Part shown: positions 1 through 12,539 of the stretch, piece by piece
Numbering within the stretch: the first letter of the stretch is position 1
Layout: every line of letters starts with the position of its first letter
NCBI RefSeq assembly: GCF_040712315.1
Contig: NC_134015.1
Coordinates: forward strand, 8,886,945-8,950,944
Origin: Castanea sativa
Taxonomy: Eukaryota > Streptophyta > Magnoliopsida > Fagales > Fagaceae
DNA length: 64,000 nucleotides
Direction of reading: 5' to 3'
The notes under the pieces: model-generated
Databases searched by the model: none
Told to the model about the DNA's origin: nothing
What the model saw: the letters and a program-made list of their open reading frames with translations, nothing else
Made by a program: the position numbers and the translations under genes

Positions 1-1530
1 GGTGCTGTGGTGATTTTCAATTTTCTTTGAAGAATTTTCAAAAATTGAAACTGTAGGGTCACAATTTGTACCTGGACTCAACAATGTGAAGGGAACCAGC
101 CCAAAAAGCCCAATACAATGAAATTTATAGAAAGTGGGCTTGAAACCTTGGTTTTATGAGTGTGGGATAACACAAATGATAAGCTAGATCTGCAATTCGC
201 ATGCAATAAGATGTTTATGTAGTAAATAGTTTCCTCGGACGCATGCCGAGAATGATTTATATTGTTTTTCTCTGTTCTGAAGATAGATTACAATTTAGGA
301 TGGTAGCTATAGTGCTCTTCCCTCTTTTTTCCAATCCTCCCCTTGATGATCTTTCCTTTCCTTTTATATCATCGTTTTCTTCCCCACCATCTTCCACGTA
401 AGGATCAGATCACCCATCTAGATACTTGTCCCATTTACCACTATCTTGAAGTCTTCAAATCATAGCTGTAAGGCTTATTTCTACTGTTCAGAGGTCATTT
501 CCATTAATGCGGCCAGAGAGGCAAGTGCAGGGTCTTTAATGTAGTGGTAGCAGCTTTTCTTGAGATATTTCTCAATCATTATTTCTCTATGTACCTTTGT
601 AGAACATATCTCCATCCATCGGACCTCCTAGAGTTTCCTTATAAACGTCATGGCGCATCGTATGATCTTCACTTTATTTAGCCGAGGAGATGACACTCCT
701 CGGACCATTCCCTTCGACCTCCTTCGTAATAGCTTACTAGTGGGCTTTTAAGTTCGGTATTCTTATTACCATTAAGCCCTCCTCGGACAAATCAATACTC
801 TTCGGACCAAGCCCAAGGCCCAAGAACTCATTCTGACTTTTCTGCTCTCACAGAAACATTAATAATAGGGTTTGGCTCTCATAAAAAAAAAAAAGGGTTT
901 GGCAATGTTTGAACATCAACATCGGCTTGCAAATAATTTTTATTTTTTTATTTTGAAAAAAAATCAAACATTGCAATTAATTTTCTCATAATCTACAAAT
1001 ACAAATCAAATAAATGTTAATTATTCTATATTGAATAGTTCTGTTGTGTCATAAATTAGTCCTCCAATGAATAATTGAGGTACACTTTCATTTTTGATAA
1101 TTTAGTCTAGGGACAGAACCAGAACTCAAATTGGTGGAGCTGAAGTATAAAGCCAAAGTTAGATTAAGACTAGGTGTTGTGGTGATTTTCAATTTTCTTT
1201 GAAGAATTTTCTAAAATTGAAACATTAATTGAGGTACACTTTTCCTTTTTGATAATTTAGTCCAGGGACAGAACCAGTACTCAAATTGGCGGAGCCAAAG
1301 TTAGATTAAGACTTGGTGCTGTGGTGATTTTCAATTTTCTTTGAAGAATTTTCAAAAATTGAAACATTAATAACAAGGTTTGGCAATGTTTGAATATCAA
1401 CATCGGCTTGCAAATAATTTTTATTTTTTCTTTTGAAAAAAATCAAACATTGCAATTAATTTTCTCATAATCTACAAATACAAATCAAATAAATGTTGAT
1501 TATTCTATATTGAATAGTTCTATTGTGTCA
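1..1530. repeat. Nested tandem repeat block with solo LTR inside
   Basis: A motif starting 'ggtgctgtggtgattttcaa' occurs at 1, near 1162 (one or two changes) and at 1315. A second module starting 'aattgaggtacactttc' occurs near 1073 and 1225, and a third ('caatgtttgaacatcaac' and following AT-rich DNA) near 904 and 1387. The modules alternate, so the block looks like overlapping tandem duplications of about 150 and 460 bp. The first copy is split by the solo LTR at 52-852. No coding potential was seen. Confidence 0.8.
52..852. mobile_element. Solo LTR (801 bp) with 5-bp target duplication
   Basis: The segment begins TGTAGGGTCA and ends GCTCTCACA (TG...CA) and is flanked on both sides by 'gaaac' (47-51 and 853-857). 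The related repeat copy at 1315-1400 runs straight through the junction without the insert, so it is an empty-site paralogue. No internal gag/pol and no second LTR were found, so this is probably a solo LTR left by recombination. Strand is not assigned. Confidence 0.85.
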
Positions 1531-1805
1531 TAAATTAGTCTAAAAAAAGGGCAAACAAATCGCACAAGTCACAATAAAATTACTAATGATAATTTATTGG
1601 ATTAATTAAACAAATGTTAAAGAAAGAAAACACATTATCAATTATTAATGTTTATTAGGTTGGGTGCACGGTCCTTATGAGGTCTAGGCCACACTTAAAT
1701 ATTTCTCAGATATATTAGATTGTTGAACAAGCATTGAAAAGTCCAATTTTTATTATCTATCTATATATTATTAAAAGTTAAAGCGTAGTATTTAATGTTG
1801 CTTAC
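1531..1805. other. AT-rich spacer, nothing recognised
   Basis: No open frame or repeat signature was recognised between the repeat block and the WD40-like exon remnant. Confidence 0.5.
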
Positions 1806-1808
1806 AGG

Positions 1809-1969
1809 TATCACCAAGTAATATTGGTGGTGAGTTCTTGCTCTATAGTGGAAGACTTGACAAAAGCATAAGAGTTTGGTGGGTTCCCGAGAATACTGTT
1901 AATAGAGATGATCACGATACCTCTTCAATGGAAAGTGCAGTGAAAAGTTCAAGTATCATGATGTGTTAG
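1809..1969 (+). pseudogene. WD40-repeat exon remnant
   Basis: After an intron-like 'tgcttacag' there is an open stretch that translates as a WD40 blade (LLYSG.LDKSIRVWWV) followed by a hydrophilic tail and a stop (TAG near 1967). The pattern of a small hydrophobic strand, LDKSIRVW and W is typical of a WD40 repeat. No neighbouring exons giving further blades were found upstream or downstream, so this is an isolated exon copy or pseudogene fragment. The parent gene is not identified. Confidence 0.45.
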
Positions 1970-4139
1970 GAAAAAAATTTCATGGTTTGAGTAATGAAGC
2001 ATTGGGTCCCTTTTTTCAGTGTCTGCCGTGCTTCCAAAAGTGGTCTTGTAGTTGCATATTGTCCATAGTCATACAAATATCAGATTTGGTGGAGAATCAA
2101 GTGCTTCACATTTACAATATGTTACAAAATATCTAAGTGAGTGGGAAATATATTTGGCTCTCCAGTTAAGGAACTTTATCTAATATACAAATAACACAAT
2201 CAAAGGTCTATGACTAAATGAAAGAAAACCTCTTTACTATTTCTAAGCTAAAGTAACTTCAAAACTTTTATTTCCTTCTTCATCTACCCTCTTCTTAGTA
2301 GGACAACCACTTCTTGGCCTCACACTTGAACGTGCAGCCCCCACTTCCACCATTTTAACGTTTGTGGACAGTTTCTTATTGCACTTATTAGTGTTGTTTT
2401 GTTGTACTTGTCTTCAAGGTCTAATCCTTGTGTAGTCAGGATCAGAATAACCTGAGTCACTATCTGATGAACTGCTTGAACACATAGATTTTCTTATTTT
2501 TCTTGCTTCTCAAAGAATAGGCCATGGTTTTCATTCAAAAAACACTGAACTTTCTGCTGAGAGATACAAATTTTTTTATAAACAAATCCCTGCAACAAAG
2601 AAAGTAGAGCTTAAAATAGAAACCATGAAGGCAAAGCTGGGTTTAATTATAAAAAAAAACAGTATTGGGGCAATGTTATCGATAATGGAGAGGATCATTT
2701 TGATTTGTTACCAATCTTATTTTGTTGCTTTTGTTTTCATCTTAATTGAGATTTATAGTGTTATGCACAAATTTGGAAGACTAATTAAAGTAAAAGAGGA
2801 AGAAAACAGCTAGCTCTGTCCTCTGTGTATCTGAGTAACTGTGGAACTTGAAGTAAGGAATTGGAACTTGACAACCCCTATATTGTCATTTCGTATACGC
2901 TTTTTTTTAAATTAAAAAAATGAGCTAATTACTAATTTGTATTGAATTTTCCTACCTATAAGAAAAGAGAGTACAAAATTTTTGTCCTAGACAATGAGCT
3001 AATTAAGAAGAGATTAAAGATATTCTAAAAACTTGTCCAAGATGCAAAATGATATGATGATGAGTTCTTTTTTATAATTCAAAAGACCGAAGATATATAC
3101 TTATGCTATTCCCTTTTTAAAATAAATAAATAACTAGGTAGGAAGTAACTCCAAGTAATAAAGTTTTAATTCCTTCTTTTACTGCCTTTAGTTAATAACT
3201 AGCTAAATTCCCACACGATGTGCGATGCAACTTATTATTAGTTTTTTTCAATATTTCAATAAGTATATCAAGAATCTTGTACATTAGTTGGTTGGTACCT
3301 CAATTTCTAATAGAGACATTTATGATTCAGACCCCTTAACTATCGATGTATAAAAAAATTATAAATAAATTTCCTTGTAATAAATTGCAATATTTAGTTA
3401 TTTTATAGATAAAATAGAAATCACACTATATGTATGAATGTTCACAAATTGAAAATTGCATGATATAGTGGTTAATAGATAAGCATGTTTCATGCCTACT
3501 AAAAAAATGCATATATCCTTCAATTTTTTTTTTTTTTTTACATTCTTGATTATGTGTTACTAATTTTTTTCCCTTTCTGTTGGACATTGCTTCAATTGTT
3601 GCATGATATAGTGTTTCAATTGTTTCTCACATAAAATAAATTTTTTTCTCATATAAATCTTAGAAATATTATATTAAAATTTTATTATGCTATAACAAAA
3701 TAAATATATTTATTTTATTGTACGTGCGTGCCACATACACACATATATTACATGTGACTGAAAGAAGTTATGAAATTTAAAGAACTAAGATTTATTTTAG
3801 TGAATTCACAAATATTTAATTTTTTATAGCTTTTGTGTCAATTGTTGTTAAAGCAACTAAACATGAATAAAAATGTTATATTCTAAATTTATTATTATTA
3901 TTATTCCAACTAAAAATTATCTTATATAGAGTTTATAAAAATAATCATAAAAATTCATTTGATATAAATAATTAATGCACAACTATAGATAATTAATAAA
4001 TGCATTTACTCTATTGGCTAATTTAATGAACTAATACTTTGATATAAATGCAAACTTTGTTAATTTAGAACCCTAAATAAAGAAAACTTCAAAAAATGTG
4101 TCACGTGTTACAATCTCATACTCTCTAACATGAGGCATT

Positions 4140-4144
<5 letters not shown>
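1970..4144. other. Intergenic AT-rich DNA, no gene seen
   Basis: Only short random open frames are present. The stretch is AT-rich with several T runs. A short direct repeat ('catgatatagtg') occurs near 3459 and 3602. No transposon ends with target duplications were found. Confidence 0.5.

Positions 4145-4215
<71 letters not shown>
4145..4215. repeat. (TA)n microsatellite
   Basis: About 35 uninterrupted TA units. Confidence 0.97.
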
Positions 4216-4217
<2 letters not shown>

Positions 4218-5815
4218 ATATTGCTTAGCTAGGAATGATGTTGAATGCACAATAGGCTTGTGGGATATTCTTCCTTTGATTTCAAGTCACCAAGACAGAC
4301 TTCAACACTTCACAGAATCAAGTCAAGAAACTCCCCCAGACCAATCCTTCACCCTACAATTCCTTAATTGCATCTTTGAATTATTATACGCAGAATTGAT
4401 ACCTTCATGCCCCCATCCTAAACACTTCTACTATCTGCATATTATTTAACTTATTAATTTTTGTTTTGTAGGCAGGTAATTGATTGAAACAAATCTAAGA
4501 AACATTTAGAACACAAAATATCCTCACAAGGCATCCCAATACATATGGGAATCTTCTGGTTTCTTTTTTCCCTATTGGATATTTTTTTTTTATCTGCGTT
4601 GAACATCTTGCTAAGTACAGGTTCTGTTACAAAGCACAGTTTAATACACCAAGTTGCTGATCATATTTGCATTTTGGAGAATTGTGTGAGTGTGGTTTCT
4701 ATGATAGGTTACTTTCCCTATATTAGTATATTGTCTTAGAAGGATATTGAGTACTTACCTTAAAGTTGACTTTAACGGAGTCCACTTCAAAGATGTATTC
4801 ACGAAAACAGTACTCTTAAATGGCCATAAACATTTGGAGTCAAAACGTTTGCATCACCTTTGTGATTGTGGGATTAGAGTTTTCACTTTGTTGTTTGTCT
4901 CCACTTCTATCAAACGTTCTGTGTTAGTGTAGATTGGTACCCGCACGGTAATTGGATTAAAGTTTTTATTTTGTTGTCTATTAGCCCTAAGTAGCCATAT
5001 GTCTCCATCAAAGTCCCTCAAACGGTGCCTTAAGCAGTAAACTGTCTGTCTTAGTCATTTTTAGCCTTGAGATGTATCCCAAATTATTTATTGAGTTGTT
5101 TTGAAAATTCTTTGGATCCTTTGTGATATTTTTTCTTAATGGGCACGTCCTAAACTATTGTAGGTGCGATATTTTCCTCAAATTAAGAACTTTTAATTAA
5201 CTGCAGACTTTAAATCTATGCATCTTATGTCATGTCACTACTATTTAAGCACAATGAGCTAAGGACAAAGAAATCAACATTGAGATCAGTGTCTAGGACA
5301 TTTTTCAACAACCATGTCGATGCCTTAGAACACGGTTAGTTAATTATTTCCTGAATGTAGCCTTATATACCTCATTAACTTCAATAATTTCGTTGATTCT
5401 CAAAAAAGTTCTGTAATTTAGTCTTCTTGTGAGGTCCAATCTGTGAAATAATTGCTTGCCAAGTTTCAAAACATGGTTATATACATAATACATTTCGAAT
5501 TACCACCAAAAAAAAAAAAAAAACTAGTAATGCTTTGGGTTTTTTGTCTATTGATCTCATTCAAAAGGAAGGTGTTAACTGCAATTATAGCATTTGGAAA
5601 ATCAAATGTGGAGCAATAAGTTATTTAATGAATTTTTGACCCAAATTCACATGCTTAAAAGGGAGATCAAAATAGGCCGTGGAAGGTTTTAACACAAAGT
5701 GAAAGAGTAAAAACAAAGGTAGCTTAAAAGCAAAAACGGAGGGAGATTAAAAACAATGAGGTTTGTCTAAAAAACTATTTTAGTTTAAGTTTTAGAGTTG
5801 GGTCTTACCTTGTGA
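4216..5815. other. Intergenic DNA, no gene seen
   Basis: Short open frames of about 60 codons occur, but none shows a recognisable motif, splice structure or family resemblance. Confidence 0.5.
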
Positions 5816-5819
5816 TATT

Positions 5820-7510
5820 TAATTTTTAACGGAACTGCATAAAAACAATAATTTCCAAATAGTCTTAGAAAAATAGTCTTCATGATACTTGTGTGAACTT
5901 ACTTTCGAAGCAGGAAGACACTATAGATAGATGACGTAAAATATTATTATTTTTTTTTTTTTTTTTGAGTGTGTATTTGCATGTGAGTGTTTGTGTTCAT
6001 TTATCAAAAAAAAAAAAAAAAAAAAAGGTCTTGGTGTTTAATGATATGGACACCTGTCACCGTTTTGATTACTATTTTAACCACCAGTTGCTCACAAGTT
6101 ACCTGTTAATTTACATGTTTTTAAGCTGGATTGTTTGTTCAAGTATTTCTAACTTTTAATTATAAATAAAATGAGAAGGCTATGCTAAAATATTTTTTAT
6201 ATTTTTATTTGGTTGTGTAGGTTGTTCATATTTTCTAACAGTTGATTACGGTATATCTATTAAATTGCAAGTTCAACAGCTATAAAATGAAAAGGCTATG
6301 CTAAAATATTTTTTTATTTTTTCTTTTGGTTGTGTAGGTTGTTCATATTTTCTACCATTTGATTACGGATTATCTGTTAAATTACAAGTTCAACGGCTGG
6401 ATTATTTCGTAAAGTATGTCCAATTTTCAATTAATGAAAATGCTATTTTAAAATTGAGATTATATTATCTTTTGGTGTGCTAAAATAATTTTTATATTAT
6501 CTTTTGGTTTCTACCAAATTATAACGAATTATTTATTAAATTGCAAGTTCACACAAGCTGGAATATTTCTTTAGGTCTCTCCAAAATGAAATGCTTTGCT
6601 AAAATAGTCCTCATATTATTGGTAGGGTGTTCATATTATTCACCAATTATTTGAAATGATCTTTTACTATAATAGCGGTTAGTAAATGATGGTTGGTAGG
6701 TACTATAGAGTCACATCAGCAGCTAGGATGTCTATCTTTCAATATGAAATTTTATTGAATTATATTCCCACGGTTCAAAAGAATATAGAACCCAAACAAG
6801 TTGAAAAAATGGGGGAATTTTATAAATTAGAAATTTTCTAATTTCTTTACAACCACATGATATTCAAATTTTGAGATAACCATTAGATGAGATTGTAAAT
6901 TAATTCAGTAAAAAATCCAAATTCTTTAGAACCACCTGATATTCAAATTTTGAGATAGCTGTCAAATAAGACTGTAATATTTTCACAAGTTAGATATTTT
7001 CTATTGAAAACATGACTAGTGCAAAAATATCACATAATTTTTATTTATTTTTTTATGTTTTGCAGCCACAATGCTTAATATTTTATTTGTATTCTCATTT
7101 TTAATGCAACTGTATAAAGGTAGGAATCTCCAAATAGTCTTAGAAAAATGTTCTTCATGTTACATGTGTGAACTTCCTTACCAACCAAGAAGACACTATA
7201 AATAGATGACAGCAAAATGAATGCACCCCAAAAAAAGAAGGCTAAAATATTTTTTATATTATCTTTTGGTTGTGTAGATTGTTCATATTTTCTACCAATT
7301 GATTACAGATTTTCTATTAAATTGCAAGTTCAAAAGCTGGGTTGTTTCGTCAAGTATGTCCAACTTTCAATTATAAATATAATGAAAAGGCTGTGGTAAA
7401 ATCTTTTTATATTATCTTTTAGTATGCTAAAATCATTTTTATATTATTTTTTTGGTTGTGTAGGCTGTTCATACTGTCTACCAAATTATTGTGGATTATC
7501 TAATACTAAT
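5820..7510. repeat. Higher-order repeat cluster, units of about 120-150 bp
   Basis: A unit containing 'ggttgtgtaggttgttcata', then 'ctaccaattgattac', 'aaattgcaagttca' and 'gctggattgtttcg' recurs near 6040, 6180, 6300, 6490, 7240 and 7430. A block upstream of it ('ccaaatagtcttagaaaaat' ... 'gaagacactat') occurs near 5857 and again near 7120, so a larger segment has also been duplicated. Copies differ by point changes and indels. The unit is not assigned to a known family. Confidence 0.75.
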
Positions 7511-8139
7511 CTCTATCTTCAAAGGAATAGATCTTTTTTATTATTAATATTTATTTTTAAAAAAACTTGCAAGGACTTAATTACAGTCCTCTGAAGTTTT
7601 CACCTAGCATGACTCTAACTTGAAATTTATAAAATTCTTTCTATCTTATTTTAAGTTAATTAAATTTTACTAACTTGGGAAGAAGGTTGATCAGCTCTGG
7701 AGTGACTACAAGGCCAAGTATGGCAACTAAGTAAGGGCTACGGTTAAGAGCTTTCTGAATTGAAATGAGTAAATTATAGTTGTATCCTTTTCACATCTAA
7801 TTCCAAGACCAATACCTCCTATCATCATGAATCCTACAATATATTGATCATACATATATAATGCAGCTTAAGTATAGTAATACATTAAAAAATATTCAAA
7901 ATAATAGCACAATCATAAAATAAAATAAAATAAAATAATTTATTACACGCAACGCGTAGGTCCGCGACTAATTTATTTAAAAGAAGTGTGCATGTAACTT
8001 AAGCTAAAGTAGAAAAAAACTTTAAAAAAATAAGGATAAAGAAAAAAAAAACAAAGAGACACCAGTTCTATTAAAAAAAAAAAAGACATACAACAGTGAG
8101 AGAGAGGAGACATCACAGATTAAGAAATAAACTCAGATC
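7511..8139. other. AT-rich spacer before the chromovirus
   Basis: No gene was seen. The last bases before the element are 'agatc' (8135-8139), a candidate target duplication of the element that starts at 8140. Confidence 0.5.
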
Positions 8140-8378
8140 TGCTATAATCCGATCAAATTGAATGGAAACAATTAGTCATATTCGAGGCAATAACCCTCCA
8201 AGAACAAGTAGAAAGGAAAGGATTTTTAGGAATAATATTTGCTTGCCTCTTATTTCACCGTTCATGGTTTAAATACATCAACAGGACTAATCCAAATGAA
8301 AAGATAACAATCAACCTTATCACTTATCCTACCCAGGAAACAGAATGAATCCTATCTCTAGGAAGTTTAATCCTATCA
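8140..8378 (-). repeat. 3' LTR of the chromovirus
   Basis: It matches 15263-15509 over nearly its whole length with a few substitutions and small indels. Its outer end reads TGCTATAA on the plus strand. It lacks about 10 bp present near the other LTR's distal end. Confidence 0.85.
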
Positions 8379-8395
8379 CTTATCTTCAACTGCTA

Positions 8396-8830
8396 CTAAG
8401 TTGTATTATTTGTTCCCTTGGTATGCACATGCTCTGCAAACATAGCATTCCCTTCCCTTAAATATTGAATCTTGTCCTCAAGATTCAGGTAAGGAAATTG
8501 ACGTTGTAAATCTGTGTAGTGCTCCCACGTGGCATCCTCTTCAGCAAGGCCAGTCCACTGCACCAGCGCTTCCTGCAAAATCTTCTTGCCTGACTTAATC
8601 TAGCGAAAATCCATAATTCTTTTAGGTTCAAGCAGCACCCTACCATCCTCTTTGATTGGCGGTAACTCTGGCACAACATGATCAAAGCTTCCTGATTTCT
8701 TGTTCAGCTGGGACACATGAAAAACAGGATGTATCTGTGATTGCTGAGGCAAGGCCAACCTGCAAGCCACCTTCCCAAGCCGCTCCAACACCTGGTAAGG
8801 CCCGTAGAAACGAGGCAAAAGCTTCATATT
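8396..8830 (-). pseudogene. Integrase tail and chromodomain of the chromovirus
   Basis: Minus-strand frames read a GPF/Y-like integrase tail (LLPRFYGPYQVLERLG ... IHPVFHVSQL, 8600-8827), then, in a shifted frame, a chromodomain (ALVQWTGLAEEDATWE, 8396-8578). In this family the chromodomain reads histone marks and steers integration. The frame break between the two makes the product non-functional. Confidence 0.85.
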
Positions 8831-8956
8831 ACTCCTGGTGCGAATGGTGAGTTGACGAAAGGGTTTTAATCTGAGCTAAACAAAGTCACCTAGTTCAAAC
8901 TCCAATTCACAACGATGTCGATCCTCATTAATCTTCATTTGATTTTGTGCCATCAC

Positions 8957-9740
8957 CTAATTTTCCTTCAAGAGTTTCAATATTTCATCTCGTTCCTTCA
9001 TGGATTGCTTAACCTGAGCTACTATAGTGAATCCGTGTTCATAACTGTGAACTATGGCAGGTGCTCTTCCATAAACCGCTTCGAACGGAGTCATGTGAGT
9101 GGCAGTGTGATAAGAAGTGTTGTACCAATACTCCGCCCATGGTAGCCATCTGAACCACCACTTTTGCTTGGTACCTACAAAACAACAAAGGTAAGTCTCA
9201 AGGCAACAGTTAAGTACCTCAATTTGCCCAACGCTTTGCGTATGGTACGTCGAGCTCATACGCAATTAAGACCCTTGCAACCAAAAGTACTCTACCGAGA
9301 ATTGGCTCGTGAAACCAGGTCTATATCCGATACAATTGAGTGTTGCATGCCATGAAGGCGCACAACTTCCTTAATAAACACTGCAGCTATTGTTTTTGCC
9401 GAATCAGGATGCTTCAAGGTGATAAAGTGTCCATAGTTAGACAATCGGTCCACCACCACCAGAATAACTGAGAATCAATTGGACGTTGGCAAGCTGTCGA
9501 TGAAGTCCATCGAAACATCCTCCCAAATACGGTCAGGTATTGGCAGTGGCTACAACAACCGTGCAGGAGAAAGTGTGTCGCTCTTATTCCGCTGGCAAGT
9601 ATCACAACCCTGAATGTAATCTTGAATATCCTTTTTCATGCCAACCCAATAGAAATTGGATGCAATTCTCTTATAAGTTCTGAACATACCAGAGTGTCCT
9701 CCCATGGGTGTGTCATGAAACTCATGGATCACTACCATTT
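8957..9740 (-). pseudogene. Integrase core of the chromovirus (broken)
   Basis: 9550-9738 carries the zinc-binding module, with two His then CDTC spaced as in H-H-C-C (HEFHDTPMGGHSG ... GCDTCQRNK). 9414-9605 is a shifted continuation. 8957-9265 gives the late catalytic-core region (WLPWAEYWYNTSYHTATHMTPFEAVYGR). Several frame changes lie between them. Confidence 0.85.
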
Positions 9741-10109
9741 TCTAAGAAGAGTTTGGCAGCAAAACTAAACGGTCTTTGTTCCATAATAACCCATCTCTTT
9801 CTACCAACCCCAGCACACTGAGTCCCCTTTTGCATAGCCTCCTTAATGCTTGACAATTTGGGATCGTGGCATGCTTCATTGCCACGTTGGTTGTTAATAG
9901 GTGATAGCACCCACCTCTCCATGCATCCTGGAGAGAGCATCTGCTGCTTTATTCTCTCGCCCAGGTCAATATTTGATTTCATAATCGTATCCCATGAGCT
10001 TTGCAACCTACCTTTGCTGGTCCATAATGACAATCCGCTGTTCTAAGAGATATTTCAAGCTGCTATGATCAGTTCGAATGCCAAAGCGACGCCCCAACAA
10101 ATAATTACG

Positions 10110-10320
10110 TCATTGATGGACTGAATGAACAATTTCCATGAGCTCTTTCTCGTATGTAGATCGTCCTAAGCCTTTACCCATGATGGCCTTACTGAAGTAA
10201 GCCACAGGTTTGTCTTCTTGCATGAGAACCGCACCTAAACCACTTCCTGACGCATCCTTTTCAACAATAAATTGCTTAGAGAAATCTGGTAAAGAGAGCA
10301 CTAGAGCTTGTGTCATGGCG
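10110..10320 (-). pseudogene. RNase H segment of the chromovirus
   Basis: The minus-strand frame contains a DASGSGLGAVLMQ ... VAYFSKA motif typical of the RT/RNase H domain of Ty3/gypsy elements, followed by the YEKELM segment. Confidence 0.85.
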
Positions 10321-10434
10321 AACTTGAGATTGAGAAAAGACTCCTCTGCTTGTTTTCACCATCCTTCTTCAAGAGCTTGGCAAGAGGGACTGGAATGGTG
10401 CCGTGTCCTTGAATAAATTTCCGATAATAACCGG

Positions 10435-10857
10435 TCAATCCAAGACTCCACGTAAAGCGATGGTGTTTGTCGGAATAGGCCAAGCCTTCATACTGCTGAT
10501 TTTTTTAGGATCTGCAAAGACTCCTGCTGTAGTAATGATATGGCCTAGGTACTCCACTTCCCGTTGCCCATTTAGGCACTTAGATTGGTTGACATACAAT
10601 TGGTTATGCAACAAGATGGTAAAAACTTCCTCAAGATGAGATAAATGTTCAACCCAATCGTTACTATAAACCAAAATGTCATAAAAAAATACTAGCACAT
10701 ACCTCGGTAGTAAGGCTCGAAATCTATCATTCATCAATGATTGGAACATGGCTGGAGCATTGGTGAGTCCAAACGGCATGACAAGAAATTCGTAGTGACC
10801 GTCATGAGTGCGAAAAGCAATCTTGTGAACATCCTCAAGTTGAACCCGGATCTGGTG
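10435..10857 (-). pseudogene. Reverse transcriptase, C-terminal part
   Basis: This is the distal half of RT on the minus strand, from HQIRVQ through FGLTNAPAMFQSLMN to YLGHIIT. The catalytic loop reads FFYDILVYS where the family normally has FFDDILVYS, so one of the two paired aspartates has become Tyr. The domain is separated from its N-terminal half by the hAT-type insertion at 10866-12531. Confidence 0.9.
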
Positions 10858-10865
10858 GTACCCGG
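10858..10865. repeat. Target duplication, left copy (gtacccgg)
   Basis: Identical to 12532-12539. Eight bp is the size made by hAT transposases. Confidence 0.95.
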
Positions 10866-12531
10866 TAGGGATGGCCATGGGTAGGGTATGGGTATACCCG
10901 ATCCATACCCGACCCGAAAAACTTACCCATGGATACCCGAATATCAATATCCATTAATATCCATACCCGAATTTTACCCGAATTATTATCCATGGATATC
11001 CATACCCTACCCGAAACCCGAAACCCATTTATTTATTTTTTTTTTATAATAATATCCATACCCAAAACTTACCCGAATCTTACCCGAATCATTTTAACTT
11101 AAAAACTAACCAATAGCTTTATCTTAAAAAAGAAAAAACTAATCAATAAAAAATTGATACATCCAACAAATTGATTTCAAATCACAAACATATAATAGTA
11201 ACTCCATATACTAGATATTTATTGAACCCATGACGGGTGTGCCTATTAAGTTACAGAAATCATTTCCAAATTCAATATGTAAAGACATCCATCATCAATG
11301 ATAAAATAACTGGGAGAACCTAAAGGTATGAACTATACACATACCCACCACCATGTACCATATAATACTCTTTATCACCATCAATAGATATAATAATCTG
11401 GATTTTACTTGAATTTTGCAACTAATATTGTGTTGGGAATACGGTGCTAGTTACTTTTTCTAGCAATGTTTTTTCGGGCTATCCTCTTAAGTCTGAACGA
11501 TGAATATATTCATACAAGTTTATATTGACCAAGTAATGGTGGCAAGATGAAAATTAATAACTTAAACTACCCTATCTTCCTCTAGATTTTAACTCGATGC
11601 GTATACGGATACGACGAATAAGCAAGGACCAGAATTCTTATTTGAGCTACACCTTCTTTATATTCATACTGGAAATCACATTCTTCCAAAAATGCATTTG
11701 GCAAGAGATCAAAGGTGAACAGAACATCATTAATTAAAGACACAAAATTCAATAAATAAGCCAAATAGACAATGATCAACTACGCAAAGCTTCTAATCCT
11801 CGTGTCCTACATTATCACTTCTCAAAACTCAAAAGCTTGAATTGATTCAGCTTTTCTTCTACATTTTCCCGGCAAACAAACAAACAACCTAAGAAAAACA
11901 ACAACAACAACAACAACATTTACGAACTAATAAAAATGCATCCTAAAAAAAATACAATCATAATACTAACAAACAAACAAAAAAAAACTAGCAAAACACA
12001 AAATTAGATCTCATGAAAAAGAGAAAAAACACAAAAAACAAAAACAGAGAAGCGAGATCGTTGGCTCGAAACATGGCCGAGTCGAACAGAGAGAGAGAGA
12101 GAGAGTGACAATCCCAACAAAACCCATTTCGAAATTAATTGGGCTTGCTCGAAATTATGATTTTGGAATCGAAATGAAGATTTTGGTCGCCGATTTCGGC
12201 TCCACTCGCGAGTCGTAGAGTCGCGGATCGCGAGTTGCAGATCGCCGAGTCAGAACAGAGAGAGAGAGAGAGAGAGAGTGACTGTGAGGAGAGAAACCGT
12301 GAGAAGTTGGGTCTGAGTGTGAGTGAAACTGTGAGAGAGAGGGGTCTAGGGTTTTTTTTTTTTTTTAAATGCGGGTCGGGTATGGATATTATCCATACCC
12401 TACCCTAATCATTCGGATAATATCCATACCCTACCCAGTTAAGCTTTACCCATTAATGACCGGGTATTACCCGGAATATTTGGATCGGGTAGGATTGGAT
12501 ATCCATTACCCAATGGGTATGGCCATCCCTA
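10866..12531. mobile_element. Non-autonomous hAT-type element (1666 bp)
   Basis: Ends are TAGGGATGGCCATGGG on the left and the complement TAGGGATGGCCATACC on the right, with an 8-bp perfect target duplication outside. Subterminal regions are packed with 'tacccga' / 'atccatacc' motifs on both sides. The interior shows no transposase, only short frames and (GA)n runs near 12090 and 12256. It sits inside the RT gene of the chromovirus and is therefore younger. Confidence 0.93.
12087..12279. repeat. (GA)n runs inside the hAT-type element
   Basis: Two GA microsatellite runs lie near 12089-12107 and 12257-12279, separated by a segment rich in 'gagtcg' and 'tcgcg'. Confidence 0.8.
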
Positions 12532-12539
12532 GTACCCGG
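12532..12539. repeat. Target duplication, right copy (gtacccgg)
   Basis: Matches 10858-10865 exactly. Confidence 0.95.

Noticed and set aside
2625..2813. 62-codon plus-strand frame
   Set aside because: No domain, no splice context and AT-rich composition. A genuine small protein cannot be excluded but is not supported.
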